From JAZGDL01 sp036477795 (GTDB taxonomy: Bacteria; Planctomycetota; Phycisphaerae; UBA1845): a stretch of DNA of 6,144 nt. Positions 1-5,860 of this stretch are shown in pieces. The position numbers and the translations under genes are program-made. Numbering within the stretch: the first letter of the stretch is position 1; every line of letters begins with the position of its first letter. The stretch is from positions 1 through 6,144 of the forward strand of contig JAZGDL010000360.1 in NCBI GenBank assembly GCA_036477795.1. Direction: 5' to 3'. The notes beneath the pieces are model-generated. The model saw only the letters and a list, made by a program, of their open reading frames with translations. It did not search any database and had not been told where the DNA came from.

Positions 1-1813
1 TCTCGTACAACAACTGCCCGTGCCCCACCCACCCATGTTCACCGAACGCCTCGCCGTGATCGCTGGTGACGATGATCAGGGAGTTGTCGTACATCCCGCG
101 AAGCTTGAGCGCCTCGAGCAGTTCGCCGATCCGCGCATCAAGAAACGCGATCTCCTGATCGTAGCGGGCCGCGTCGCCCGCCGGATCAGTCTGGATCGAT
201 GATGACAGAGTCGATGATGAGCCGAAGCCCACGGATTCGAATCCGTGGGTGTGTTCGGTACCGTGCCCCAACCTGCGGCGGAACTCCGGATGCTCGTTGT
301 ATGGTGCGTGCGGATCCAGGTAGTTGACGAAGAGAAACAGCGGCTGTCGCGGGCGGCGATCCAGCCAGGCCAGGACTTCGGCGTTGATCTCCTCGGCGTT
401 GCGCGACCAGGTTCGCCGCCAGCCCGGCAACCGATCCTGGTACCAGCGGCATATCCACATGCCGGGCAGGATGGTGCGCGGCTTCGCCGCCGCCATTGTG
501 GGCCGTGGCGCGTCGTCGTAGTAGTCGAAGCCCTGGTGTATGCCCAGTTCGCGAGACAGGAACCCGGTGTTAGCTACGATTGCCCCCGTGCTGTAACCGG
601 CTGCGGACAGCACCTCAGCCAGCGTCACGTAATCGTTCGACAGAGGGACGCGTTTGGGTTTGCCGCTTACTACGGTCAAGTTGGCGCGGTGTTCGGTCGG
701 CAGCGCCCCGGTGAACATCGAGGCGTGCGACGCCAGTGTCCAGGAGGATGGTGCGATGGCCCGGTCGTACCGCACGCCCTCGGCTGCCAGGGCCGTCAAA
801 TGCGGCGTCGTCTTGCGCGAGTAACCGTATGTGCTGAGATGGTTAGCCCCGGCGGTGTCCATCACCAGCAGAATGACGTTGGGCTTATCACGAAGTGCAG
901 CCCCGCGCTGGCGCTTGGAGCTAGGAGTTTGATGATCGATTGGAATCGGCGTCCGGTACCATACCGTGGCATTGCCAGCCAGTACGCCGACAGCGCCGAC
1001 TGCCAACGCCAGGGTTGCACACCGGCGAGTCGTGTCAAGCCCGTAGGGTCCCCCGTGCGGACCACTCCAAAGGGGAAACCCACGGATTCGAATCCGTGGG
1101 CCTGGCATTGAAGCGATTATGGCTCGCAGGGCGACGTACAGCACCGCGCCGCCCGCCAGGTATGCAGCCTTAGCCGCCAAACCCGCCGGGCTCAGCATCG
1201 GCGCCTGGTACAGCTTATTAACTGGTTCCCACAGCCCGCAAAACAGCGCTGCAAAAAACAGAATGCCCACGGCGGCTCCGGGCTCGACGGACCGGCGCCG
1301 ACCCGCGCCGCCCGTGGCGACCAGCACAGCCACAACCAGTCCCGCCGCGACCGGAAGCCACGCCGCCGGCGCCGCCATGTAGCCCTGGTACCCTTGCACG
1401 GTTCGGACCAGCAGAATGACTGCAAAGGCGGACAGTCCCCCGAGGAGGCAGGCTGCACTAAGGGCGTGGACGAACTGGCCTCGGCCGGTCGGGGGGGCCC
1501 CGCGCTGGCGCTTGGGGCTCGGATAAGCCCGGTGTCTTGGGATACGTGGGTGCAGGAGTGCGGCCAACAGCGCGCCCGTCAATGTGCCGCCCATCGCGTA
1601 CGCAAGCACCACGATGGGTGCCAGAACATATGGTGTCCGATGGCCCCAGATGGTGATGACCAGTACGTCCACGACCCCGCACACCGATGCGAGAAGCAAC
1701 CCCAGCGCAGCTCCGTATCGGACTCTGGGGCCGAGCGTATCAGCGCTATCGTAAACGGCGCGGTGCGAGAAGGGATTATCGCACCAGCGATTGTCGATCA
1801 TTTCGTTATCCAT
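1..1813 (-). CDS. Membrane-anchored sulfatase/AlkP-superfamily protein, 3' end beyond the window
   Basis: Read leftward from ATG at 1813, the frame is open for 604 codons to the window edge. The first ~290 residues are a membrane region: hydrophobic segments at about 34-58, 61-88, 116-136, 148-167, 180-194, 212-235 and 267-287. The sulfatase-fold domain starts at N312 (NVILLVMDT, metal-ligand Asp319). It continues with WTLASHASMFTG (358-369), FLFVNYLDPHAPY (Asp500, His502) and TSDHGEAFGEHG (Asp585, His586), all family landmarks. The formylglycine position, normally Cys or Ser in CxPxR, is Thr359, with Ala for Pro and His363 for Arg, so the substrate may be a phospho- rather than a sulfo-group. 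The start is chosen because it overlaps the preceding small frame's stop (ATGGATAA) and an in-frame TGA lies about 100 bases upstream. Six dispersed-repeat copies lie inside the gene: residues about 11-18, 98-105, 239-245, 251-257, 297-304 and 523-529. The family is certain; the substrate is unknown. Confidence 0.9.
   Translation of the reverse strand, partial: MDNEMIDNRWCDNPFSHRAVYDSADTLGPRVRYGAALGLLLASVCGVVDVLVITIWGHRTPYVLAPIVVLAYAMGGTLTGALLAALLHPRIPRHRAYPSPKRQRGAPPTGRGQFVHALSAACLLGGLSAFAVILLVRTVQGYQGYMAAPAAWLPVAAGLVVAVLVATGGAGRRRSVEPGAAVGILFFAALFCGLWEPVNKLYQAPMLSPAGLAAKAAYLAGGAVLYVALRAIIASMPGPRIRIRGFPLWSGPHGGPYGLDTTRRCATLALAVGAVGVLAGNATVWYRTPIPIDHQTPSSKRQRGAALRDKPNVILLVMDTAGANHLSTYGYSRKTTPHLTALAAEGVRYDRAIAPSSWTLASHASMFTGALPTEHRANLTVVSGKPKRVPLSNDYVTLAEVLSAAGYSTGAIVANTGFLSRELGIHQGFDYYDDAPRPTMAAAKPRTILPGMWICRWYQDRLPGWRRTWSRNAEEINAEVLAWLDRRPRQPLFLFVNYLDPHAPYNEHPEFRRRLGHGTEHTHGFESVGFGSSSTLSSSIQTDPAGDAARYDQEIAFLDARIGELLEALKLRGMYDNSLIIVTSDHGEAFGEHGWVGHGQLLYE
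228..249. repeat. Family B perfect 22-base palindrome, copy 1
   Basis: CCCACGGATTC followed by its exact reverse complement, centred on TTCGAA. Within the sulfatase gene it codes HGFESVG (residues 523-529), in a low-complexity serine-rich linker before the ARYDQEIAFLD helix. Confidence 0.92.
901..925 (+). repeat. Family A repeat, copy 1 (inside sulfatase gene)
   Basis: CCCCGCGCTGGCGCTTGGAG followed by CTAGG; 23 of 25 bases equal copy 2. It is preceded by AGTGCAG, similar to the AGTGAAGA flank of copies 3 and 4. On the minus strand it codes PSSKRQRG (residues 297-304) between the last membrane helix and the catalytic domain. Confidence 0.85.
1021..1064 (-). repeat. Family C hairpin element, copy 1 (inside sulfatase gene)
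   Basis: On the minus strand it reads GTGGTCCGCACGGGGGACC, then CTAC, then ten unrelated bases and CGACTCGCCGGT (1021-1032). The same two blocks are adjacent in copy 3. It codes GPHGGPYG around residues 251-258. Confidence 0.75.
1079..1100. repeat. Family B perfect 22-base palindrome, copy 2
   Basis: Identical over all 22 bases to the copy at 228-249 but read in a different phase, giving PRIRIRG (residues 239-245) just after a membrane helix of the same protein. Confidence 0.92.
1498..1522 (+). repeat. Family A repeat, copy 2 (inside sulfatase gene)
   Basis: CCCCGCGCTGGCGCTTGGGG then CTCGG, identical to copy 4 over 25 bases. Read on the minus strand it codes PSPKRQRG (residues 98-105) in a loop between the second and third hydrophobic segments. 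Confidence 0.9.
1762..1785 (+). repeat. Family D hairpin, copy 1 (inside sulfatase gene)
   Basis: GGTGCGAGAA, four-base loop GGGA, TTATCGCACC: nine of ten pairs. It continues with AGC as in copy 2. It encodes residues about 11-18 at the N-terminus of the sulfatase-like protein. Confidence 0.85.
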
Positions 1814-2043
1814 CGAAGGGGAACTCGTCAGCGGAGATTCTTCTGCTTCGGGCCGGCAGCGAATCGTGTATGCCTTGCAGAAGACCTTCCCGCAGCACCC
1901 CCTGCTTAATGGCCAACTCCGTCAAGGATCAGCCTCGCTTTCTCTCGGCTCAACCGTCGGGGGTTGTTGGACGGACGCCCTTCATCGAGCCCATCGACGA
2001 TCCGGTCGATGGCCGCAGGTCCTTCTATGTCCATCTCGCACAT
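1806..2043 (-). pseudogene. Small gene upstream of the sulfatase, apparently frameshifted (~78 codons)
   Basis: From ATG at 2043, 25 bases after the acyltransferase stop, a 45-residue frame begins MCEMDIEGPAAIDRIVDGLD and ends at TAA (1906-1908). A second frame, offset by one base, opens after a TGA near 1931 and reads LTELAIKQGVLREGLLQGIH, continuing to a TAA at 1806-1808 that overlaps the ATG of the sulfatase gene. Joined by a single +1 shift between about 1908 and 1930, the two give a charged, soluble ~78-residue protein with G/C-rich third positions. I do not recognise the family. It could be a decayed gene, an assembly error, programmed frameshifting, or two tiny genes. The stop-start overlap downstream suggests translational coupling, which favours a once-real gene. 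Confidence 0.45.
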
Positions 2044-2068
2044 GCCCCTTTCGAGTCCGATGTTCGGG

Positions 2069-2782
2069 CTACCCTGTCGAACCGTCGCTGCCCGGGGGCG
2101 TGTGACCCACCCGCCAGCGCAGGAAGCGAGCCGGTGCCCCCGCGACCACAGCGAACGCCGGCACGTCTCCGGTCACCACGGCGCCCGCCCCCACGATACT
2201 GGCCCGCCCAACGGTTACGCCGGGCAGAATCACTGCCCCGGTGCCCACGTCGGCCCAGGCCTCGATGCGGACCGGCGCGATCTCCAGATCCGTTTGGACG
2301 ATGGGCACATCGACAGGGAGTCCCGTATGGCTTGATCCCAGCACCTTGGCACCCGGTCCCCAGCCCACGTACTCTTCGATCACCAGATTGCGGGCGTCGA
2401 GGTAGCTCTGCGGTCCGATCCAAGCGTGCTCGCCGATGACGCACGTGCCCCCGAGGCGTCCCTGGAGGTTCGACTGAGGGCCGATGAAAACGCCGTTGCC
2501 GATCTCGAACGTCTCGGCGTGCTTGAAGCAGGCCCCGCTCCCGATGGCGACGCCCTGACCGAAGCGCCGCGACAACGCTCGCCAGAGCACACGCCGCATT
2601 AACTGGTCCAGCTCACCGTCGCCTGTCGCGAAGCGACCATAGAGGTCCACCAGTCCATCGCCGCCGTACCGCGCCCGCAAATGTCCAGCCAACCCGATCT
2701 CGAAGTCCGGGTCCGGCTTGGACTCCCTGCGACCGTGGACCGCGGGCACCACCTGTGATCTGACCTCAGCGATGTCTGCCAT
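2069..2782 (-). CDS. Hexapeptide-repeat acyltransferase (left-handed beta-helix)
   Basis: 237 residues from ATG 2782; a GTG at 2830 in the same frame would add 16. I prefer the ATG because a purine stretch (GGGAAG) lies just upstream and the 16 extra residues look unlike protein. Residues 1-75 form an alpha-helical lead. From about 78 the imperfect hexapeptide pattern starts (VAIGSG, FEIGNG, VFIGPQ, CVIGEH, AWIGPQ), interrupted by the loop VLGSSHTGLP with a likely catalytic His152. Coils resume (VRIEAW, ADVGTGAVILPGVTVG, ASIVGAGAVVTGDVP) and the domain closes with the typical AVVAGAPARFL. This matches the WbbJ/WcaF/maltose-O-acetyltransferase-like group that transfers acetyl (or another acyl group) from CoA to sugars in surface polysaccharides. 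It is first in the leftward operon, with the small gene and the sulfatase-like gene behind it. The acceptor sugar cannot be read from sequence. Confidence 0.88.
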   Translation of the reverse strand: MADIAEVRSQVVPAVHGRRESKPDPDFEIGLAGHLRARYGGDGLVDLYGRFATGDGELDQLMRRVLWRALSRRFGQGVAIGSGACFKHAETFEIGNGVFIGPQSNLQGRLGGTCVIGEHAWIGPQSYLDARNLVIEEYVGWGPGAKVLGSSHTGLPVDVPIVQTDLEIAPVRIEAWADVGTGAVILPGVTVGRASIVGAGAVVTGDVPAFAVVAGAPARFLRWRVGHTPPGSDGSTG

Positions 2783-2833
2783 TGCGACTTCCCGCGTGCT
2801 GCCCTGCGGTCTGGCCTGGTTCCTCGGCACAGA

Positions 2834-2843
2834 GAGTTATCGG
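2834..2843 (+). repeat. GAGTTATCGG decamer, copy 1
   Basis: One of three exact decamers in the divergent intergenic region, about 50 bases upstream of the acyltransferase ATG. Confidence 0.7.
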
Positions 2844-3003
2844 CTGCTCACAGCGCGGACTTGCTCGGCAGGCAGGGAATGCACGCGGTGTGCGGGCTGG
2901 ACGGCTCGGATTGCCCGCCCCGTGATCGTTCGCTCGAACAGCAGAGGTTCTTGACACGCTTCGGAAGACAGACCTGGGGTTCCGAGTTAACGCCGGCACC
3001 ACT

Positions 3004-3124
3004 GAGTTATCGGACGACGCGCCCTCCTGTTGCTTCCCGCGGAGTTGCGGCTTGTGATTCTGGTCCGCGCGGCGGACTCTACTCCGCGAATGCTCCAGCA
3101 GCCTCACCGCAATTCCGATAACTC
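3004..3124. repeat. GAGTTATCGG inverted pair, copies 2 and 3
   Basis: GAGTTATCGG (3004-3013) and its reverse complement CCGATAACTC (3115-3124) bracket ~100 bases that contain family C copy 2, like the ends of a small non-autonomous element. No target-site duplication was recognised. Confidence 0.7.
3061..3082 (+). repeat. Family C hairpin element, copy 2
   Basis: TGGTCCGCGCGGCGGACT then CTAC, with a GTCCGC/GCGGAC stem. It differs from copy 3 at two bases. Confidence 0.75.
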
Positions 3125-3142
3125 GACGGGATGCTACGCCAA

Positions 3143-3177
3143 GTGGTCCGCACGGCGGACCCTACCGACTCGCCGGT
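3143..3177 (+). repeat. Family C hairpin element, copy 3
   Basis: GGTCCGC-ACG-GCGGACC at 3145-3161 is a perfect 7-base stem with a 3-base loop, followed by CTAC and CGACTCGCCGGT. It lies nine bases before family A copy 3, forming a composite. Confidence 0.8.
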
Positions 3178-3185
3178 CCGGTGTG

Positions 3186-3222
3186 AGTGAAGACCCCGCG
3201 CCGGCGCCTGGGGCTCGGAACG
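3186..3222 (+). repeat. Family A repeat, copy 3 (intergenic)
   Basis: CCCCGCGCCGGCGCCTGGGG then CTCGG (core 3194-3218), two changes from copies 2 and 4. It shares with copy 4 the left flank AGTGAAGA and the right flank A/T-ACGA, so the unit is about 38 bases. It lies just after a family C element. Confidence 0.85.
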
Positions 3223-3273
3223 ACAAGAGGCGCCAAGGACGCGACCAAGGTAACCCAAAGCGAGCGCGCTGTT

Positions 3274-3537
3274 ATGGTGATCTGGTTGATCGGAAAATCC
3301 GGGGCCGGCAAGACATCCATAGGCCGGGCGCTTTACCGGAACGTGGTCGGAATGGACATCCCGTTTCACGCGCCCTCGTCGCCGTGGACGACCCTGCACA
3401 ACAACGGTCGCGTGCATTTCGAGCGACTCGCCGACCTGGTTCTTTGCAGATTGCGACATGAGCGCCGGCACCCAATGAGCCGCGGGCTTCAGCCAGCGCA
3501 GCCGACCATACACCTTGAGCGGAGGCGGAAAGGATGA
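3274..3537 (+). pseudogene. Truncated adenylylsulfate-kinase-like P-loop gene
   Basis: From ATG 3274 the frame encodes 87 residues starting MVIWLIGKSGAGKTSIGRAL, a near-canonical APS kinase (CysC-type) N-terminus with a Walker A motif (GKSGAGKT, residues 7-14). The family is usually about 170-200 residues. Here the rest of the reading frame loses similarity, and family-like fragments appear in other frames: FFADCD at 3440-3457 (compare VFLDGD) and DHTP at 3504-3515, followed in the original frame by ERRRK (compare HTPExRRRNAER). This suggests a gene decayed by several small indels, whose last ~100 codons were lost where the GT2 begins. Its TGA (3535-3537) overlaps the GT2 ATG. A longer start at 3187 would only add repeat-derived residues. 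Alternative: an expressed short P-loop protein. The P-loop is certain, the decay reading is inference. Confidence 0.6.
3521..3525 (+). promoter_or_regulatory. Shine-Dalgarno site of the GT2 gene
   Basis: GGAGG eight bases before ATG 3534. It fixes the GT2 start and lies inside the 3' end of the P-loop remnant, so the GT2 is translated from its own site even though it overlaps the upstream stop. Confidence 0.75.
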
Positions 3538-4715
3538 GTTGTGTTTCCTTCGTCATCCCGGCCTACAACGAGGAGAGCAACATCCAGACAATGGTGGATC
3601 GCATCGAAGCGATCAGTCGCCGGCTGGGGATGGAAAGTGAAGACCCCGCGCTGGCGCTTGGGGCTCGGTACGAAGTGGAGATCGTTTTCGTCGACGATCA
3701 TTCCACCGACGCTACGCCGGCGATCCTCAAGGAGCTGTCGCGCAAGAACCCGCACGTGCGGTATGCCCGGCTGGCCCGCCGCTCGGGGAGCCACATCGCT
3801 ATCGTGTGCGGGACCAACCTGGCCCGCGGAGACTGCGCCATCGTGCTTGCCGCGGACGGGCAGGACCCGCCCGAGCTGGCCCCGGAAATGATCTCTCGAT
3901 GGCGCGAGGGCAACGAGGTGGTGTGGTGTGCCCGCCGGCGGTATCGCCGCAGCTTCATCAACACCCTGTGCTCGGGATTCTTCTACTGGCTGATGCGCCG
4001 CGTCTCGGCGGTCTCCCTGGAATCGCAGGACGCCGACATGGTGCTTCTGGACCGCAAGGTCATCAACGTGCTCAGCCGGACCTACGAACGCAACATGTAC
4101 CTCTGGGGCCTGATCGACTGGTTCGGCTTCAAGCAGACCAGGATCCTTTACGACAAACAGGAGCGCATGAGCGGCTCCAGCGGGTGGACCTTCATGCGCA
4201 GGCTCAAGGCGGCCATCGACGCACTGGTGGCCTTTTCCTATGCGCCGATCCGCTGCATGTCCCTCTTGGGAATCCTCTTCAGCACCGTATCGTGCCTGCT
4301 GGGACTGTCGCTGGTGGTCAACCACCTGACCGGCGGCTGGCTCTTCGGTGTCGTTCAGGTCACCGGGTGGGCCTCAATCATCTGTGCGATCTTCTTTCTC
4401 GGCGGCTTGCAGATCCTCATGCTCGGGGTGCTGGGCGAATACCTCTGGCGCACCTTCGACCAGGTCCGCGGCCGGCCCCTATATCTCGTGGAGGACGCGT
4501 TCGGAGGGCACGGGGGCGCAAAGCTGAGGGCGACCAAGGAGGGAGCCCGAAGGAGGCACGGAGGCACGAAGCGGAGGGGACCAAGCGGAATCCCCAATCG
4601 TCTTTCTCGAATCCCCAATCCGCAATCCCCAATCCTCAATCCCCAATCCCCAATCCCCGATCGTCAATCGTCAATCGTCAATCTCCCAGACAAGGGCCTT
4701 CATGTGCATGATTAG
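3534..4715 (+). CDS. GT2 membrane glycosyltransferase (DPM1/GtrB/ArnC-like) with repeat-derived tail
   Basis: 393 residues. The GT-A domain opens with CVSFVIPAYNEESNI (3-17), has VFVDDHSTDAT (51-61) and the acidic nucleotide-sugar/metal motif AADGQDPPE (106-114). Two hydrophobic hairpin segments follow (about 238-263 and 273-303), then GEYLWRTFDQVRGRPLYLVED (301-321), the usual C-terminal end of polyprenyl-phosphate glycosyltransferases. The enzyme probably transfers a sugar from a UDP/GDP donor to undecaprenyl phosphate or to a lipid-linked glycan on the cytoplasmic face. There are two oddities. Residues 36-45 (EDPALALGAR) are encoded by a dispersed repeat inserted between helix 1 and the VDD strand. 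Residues ~324-393 are a non-family tail coded by G-rich sequence and a heptanucleotide array (IPNPQSP-type peptide). The start has a strong SD. Sure of the family, not of donor or acceptor. Confidence 0.93.
   Translation: MSCVSFVIPAYNEESNIQTMVDRIEAISRRLGMESEDPALALGARYEVEIVFVDDHSTDATPAILKELSRKNPHVRYARLARRSGSHIAIVCGTNLARGDCAIVLAADGQDPPELAPEMISRWREGNEVVWCARRRYRRSFINTLCSGFFYWLMRRVSAVSLESQDADMVLLDRKVINVLSRTYERNMYLWGLIDWFGFKQTRILYDKQERMSGSSGWTFMRRLKAAIDALVAFSYAPIRCMSLLGILFSTVSCLLGLSLVVNHLTGGWLFGVVQVTGWASIICAIFFLGGLQILMLGVLGEYLWRTFDQVRGRPLYLVEDAFGGHGGAKLRATKEGARRRHGGTKRRGPSGIPNRLSRIPNPQSPILNPQSPIPDRQSSIVNLPDKGLHVHD
3635..3673 (+). repeat. Family A repeat, copy 4 (inside GT2 gene)
   Basis: The core 3644-3668 equals copy 2, with the AGTGAAGA left flank of copy 3. 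Here the plus strand is coding and the peptide is EDPALALGAR, placed between the first helix and the VFVDD strand of the GT2. The frame is kept. Confidence 0.9.
4589..4686 (+). repeat. Heptanucleotide array, 14 units, in the GT2 3' end
   Basis: Fourteen 7-base units in unbroken register: AATCCCC predominates (units 1, 4, 6, 8-10), with AATCGTC, AATCCGC, AATCCTC, GATCGTC, AATCTCC and one diverged TTTCTCG. A 7-base unit gives a 21-base coding period, visible as repeated IPNPQSP-like heptapeptides in the GT2 tail. The 70 bases before it are a separate purine-rich repeat with GGAGGCACG-type units. Confidence 0.95.
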
Positions 4716-4744
4716 AGCGCCGTCGTTAGCTTGAGGTATCGAAG

Positions 4745-5617
4745 GTGAATGCCATCATTAGGCACCCGGATTCGCGGCTCGATCGCATCAAGCCGGCTCT
4801 GGCATGTCCCGCTTGTCGCGGCGAGCTGTCGTTTGAACCGGACCGGGCCCTCTGCGCCGCCTGCGATGAGGCCTATCCCATCCGCGGGGGCAAAGTCTAC
4901 TTCGTTCAGGTGCCGGAACGCACAGACCAGCTCGACAAGCTGAAAGGCTTCTGCAAGAGGCTGCTGGGCAGGTATTACCACTCCATCGGGATCAACCTGA
5001 TCGCCCCGGTCTACCCCTTCGGCTACGCCCGCCGGGTCCGCAGGCACCTCGATCCGGCCCGTCAACTGGTCCTGAACCTGGGCTGTGGAACCCATCGCAT
5101 CGACGAGAACATGATCGGGGTGGATCTATTCGACTACGATGCCGTGGATGTGGTGTGTGATCTGCGAGCGCTTCCGTTCAAGTCGGAGAGCATCGACGCC
5201 ATGGTATCGGTGAGCGTGCTGGAGCACGTGCCCGACCCCAGGGTAGTCGTAGCCGAGTGTGACCGCTGTACGAAACGCGGCGGCATTGGCATGCACCTGC
5301 TTCCCTTCCTGTACCCGTTTCACGCCTCGCCCTTCGACTTCCACCGGTTCACCCACCAGGGGCAGCAGGTGCTGCTCGACGGATGGGAAACCGTTGAGCA
5401 GACCAACGCCGCGGGTCCGGTCACATTGATGCTCATCTGCCTGATCGAATTCCTGTCGATCGTCCTGAGCCTGGGGCACGAGAAGCTCAAGGCGTTTATC
5501 AATCTCCTGCTTTGCGGACTGTTGTTTCCGGTCAAGTTCCTCGATTTCCCCTTCATCAACCGCAAGGCGTTCTTGACCCTGGCCCCCACCATCTTCATCG
5601 TGGGGCGAAAACCATGA
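4745..5617 (+). CDS. SAM-dependent methyltransferase with N-terminal zinc ribbon
   Basis: 290 residues from GTG 4745, with GAGG eight bases upstream (4733-4736). Residues 21-45 carry a zinc-ribbon-like pair, CPAC and CAAC, ending in EAYPI, as in Trm112-like domains fused to methyltransferases. The class I Rossmann core follows: LVLNLGCGTHR (108-118, SAM motif I), GVDLFDYD (125-132, with acidic Asp127), CDLRALPFKSESIDAM (138-153) and SVLEHVPDP (157-165, post-motif). The C-terminal part (about 225-285) is strongly hydrophobic and may attach to the membrane. It follows the GT2 stop by 29 bases, so it is probably the next gene in one operon, methylating a sugar or lipid-linked intermediate. The target is not deducible. 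The methyltransferase fold is clear. Confidence 0.9.
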   Translation: MNAIIRHPDSRLDRIKPALACPACRGELSFEPDRALCAACDEAYPIRGGKVYFVQVPERTDQLDKLKGFCKRLLGRYYHSIGINLIAPVYPFGYARRVRRHLDPARQLVLNLGCGTHRIDENMIGVDLFDYDAVDVVCDLRALPFKSESIDAMVSVSVLEHVPDPRVVVAECDRCTKRGGIGMHLLPFLYPFHASPFDFHRFTHQGQQVLLDGWETVEQTNAAGPVTLMLICLIEFLSIVLSLGHEKLKAFINLLLCGLLFPVKFLDFPFINRKAFLTLAPTIFIVGRKP

Positions 5618-5618
5618 G

Positions 5619-5637
5619 CCGCGACCGCAAGGGAGCG
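5619..5637 (+). repeat. Family E repeat, copy 1
   Basis: CCGCGACCGCAAGGGAGCG immediately after the methyltransferase stop. Confidence 0.8.
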
Positions 5638-5782
5638 CTAGTGCTCTGTCACGCCTCAAGTGATGGGTTACATCACCCAGCGCGGCACGTTTAGCGGCGA
5701 CCCGCAGAGGAGCGCTCTGTCCCTGCTACCCCTCAAACAACGCCTGACGCAGCGGTAGTGTAGTGTTTCACGCAGATGGCAT

Positions 5783-5814
5783 CTTATCCGAGACCCGACT
5801 TATCCGAGACCCGA
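5783..5814 (+). repeat. Perfect 16-base tandem duplication
   Basis: CTTATCCGAGACCCGA occurs twice without spacer (5783-5798, 5799-5814). The second copy runs into family E copy 2, suggesting slippage or duplication at the element's edge. Confidence 0.92.
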
Positions 5815-5856
5815 CCGTAAGGGAGTGGTAGGCAGGTCCGCTCCCTGGCGGTCGCG
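5811..5856. repeat. Family E repeats, copies 2 and 3, as a hairpin
   Basis: CGACCGTAAGGGAG (5812-5825) and CTCCCTGGCGGTCG (5841-5854) are opposed copies of the same element and pair at 12 of 14 positions around a 15-base loop. Confidence 0.8.
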
Positions 5857-5860
5857 CTAA

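Larger units (their letters stand above)
2783..3273. other. Divergent intergenic region, repeat-rich, no gene recognised
   Basis: About 490 bases separate the leftward acyltransferase operon from the rightward P-loop/GT2/methyltransferase operon, so promoters for both should lie here. A TTGACA-like hexamer is present near 2950, but I see no matching -10 at proper spacing. Frames across it give arginine/proline-rich, repeat-derived translations with no domain. It holds three copies of GAGTTATCGG, two copies of the GGTCCGC hairpin element and one copy of the CCCCGCGCTGG element. Confidence 0.7.

Noticed and set aside
245..1111. Long plus-strand frame of 288 codons.
   Set aside because: Antisense to the sulfatase-like gene, whose family motifs are clear. 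The plus translation has no domain and is a GC-rich shadow.
2950..2980. TTGACA-like -35 box in the divergent region.
   Set aside because: No convincing -10 at 16-18 bases; a single hexamer is weak evidence in GC-rich DNA.
2766..3107. Minus-strand 113-codon frame across the intergenic region.
   Set aside because: Arginine-rich, overlaps the acyltransferase start in another frame, and is largely repeat-derived.
4589..4686. CRISPR array.
   Set aside because: Seven-base units with no spacers; it is a simple tandem array.
3806..4711. Plus-strand 301-codon frame in the GT2 region.
   Set aside because: Offset shadow of the GT2, Arg/Pro/Gly-rich without motifs.
5614..5694. 26-codon frame starting ATGAGC overlapping the methyltransferase stop.
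   Set aside because: Its first third is family E repeat and the rest has no recognisable feature; the overlap may be a remnant of a lost downstream gene.
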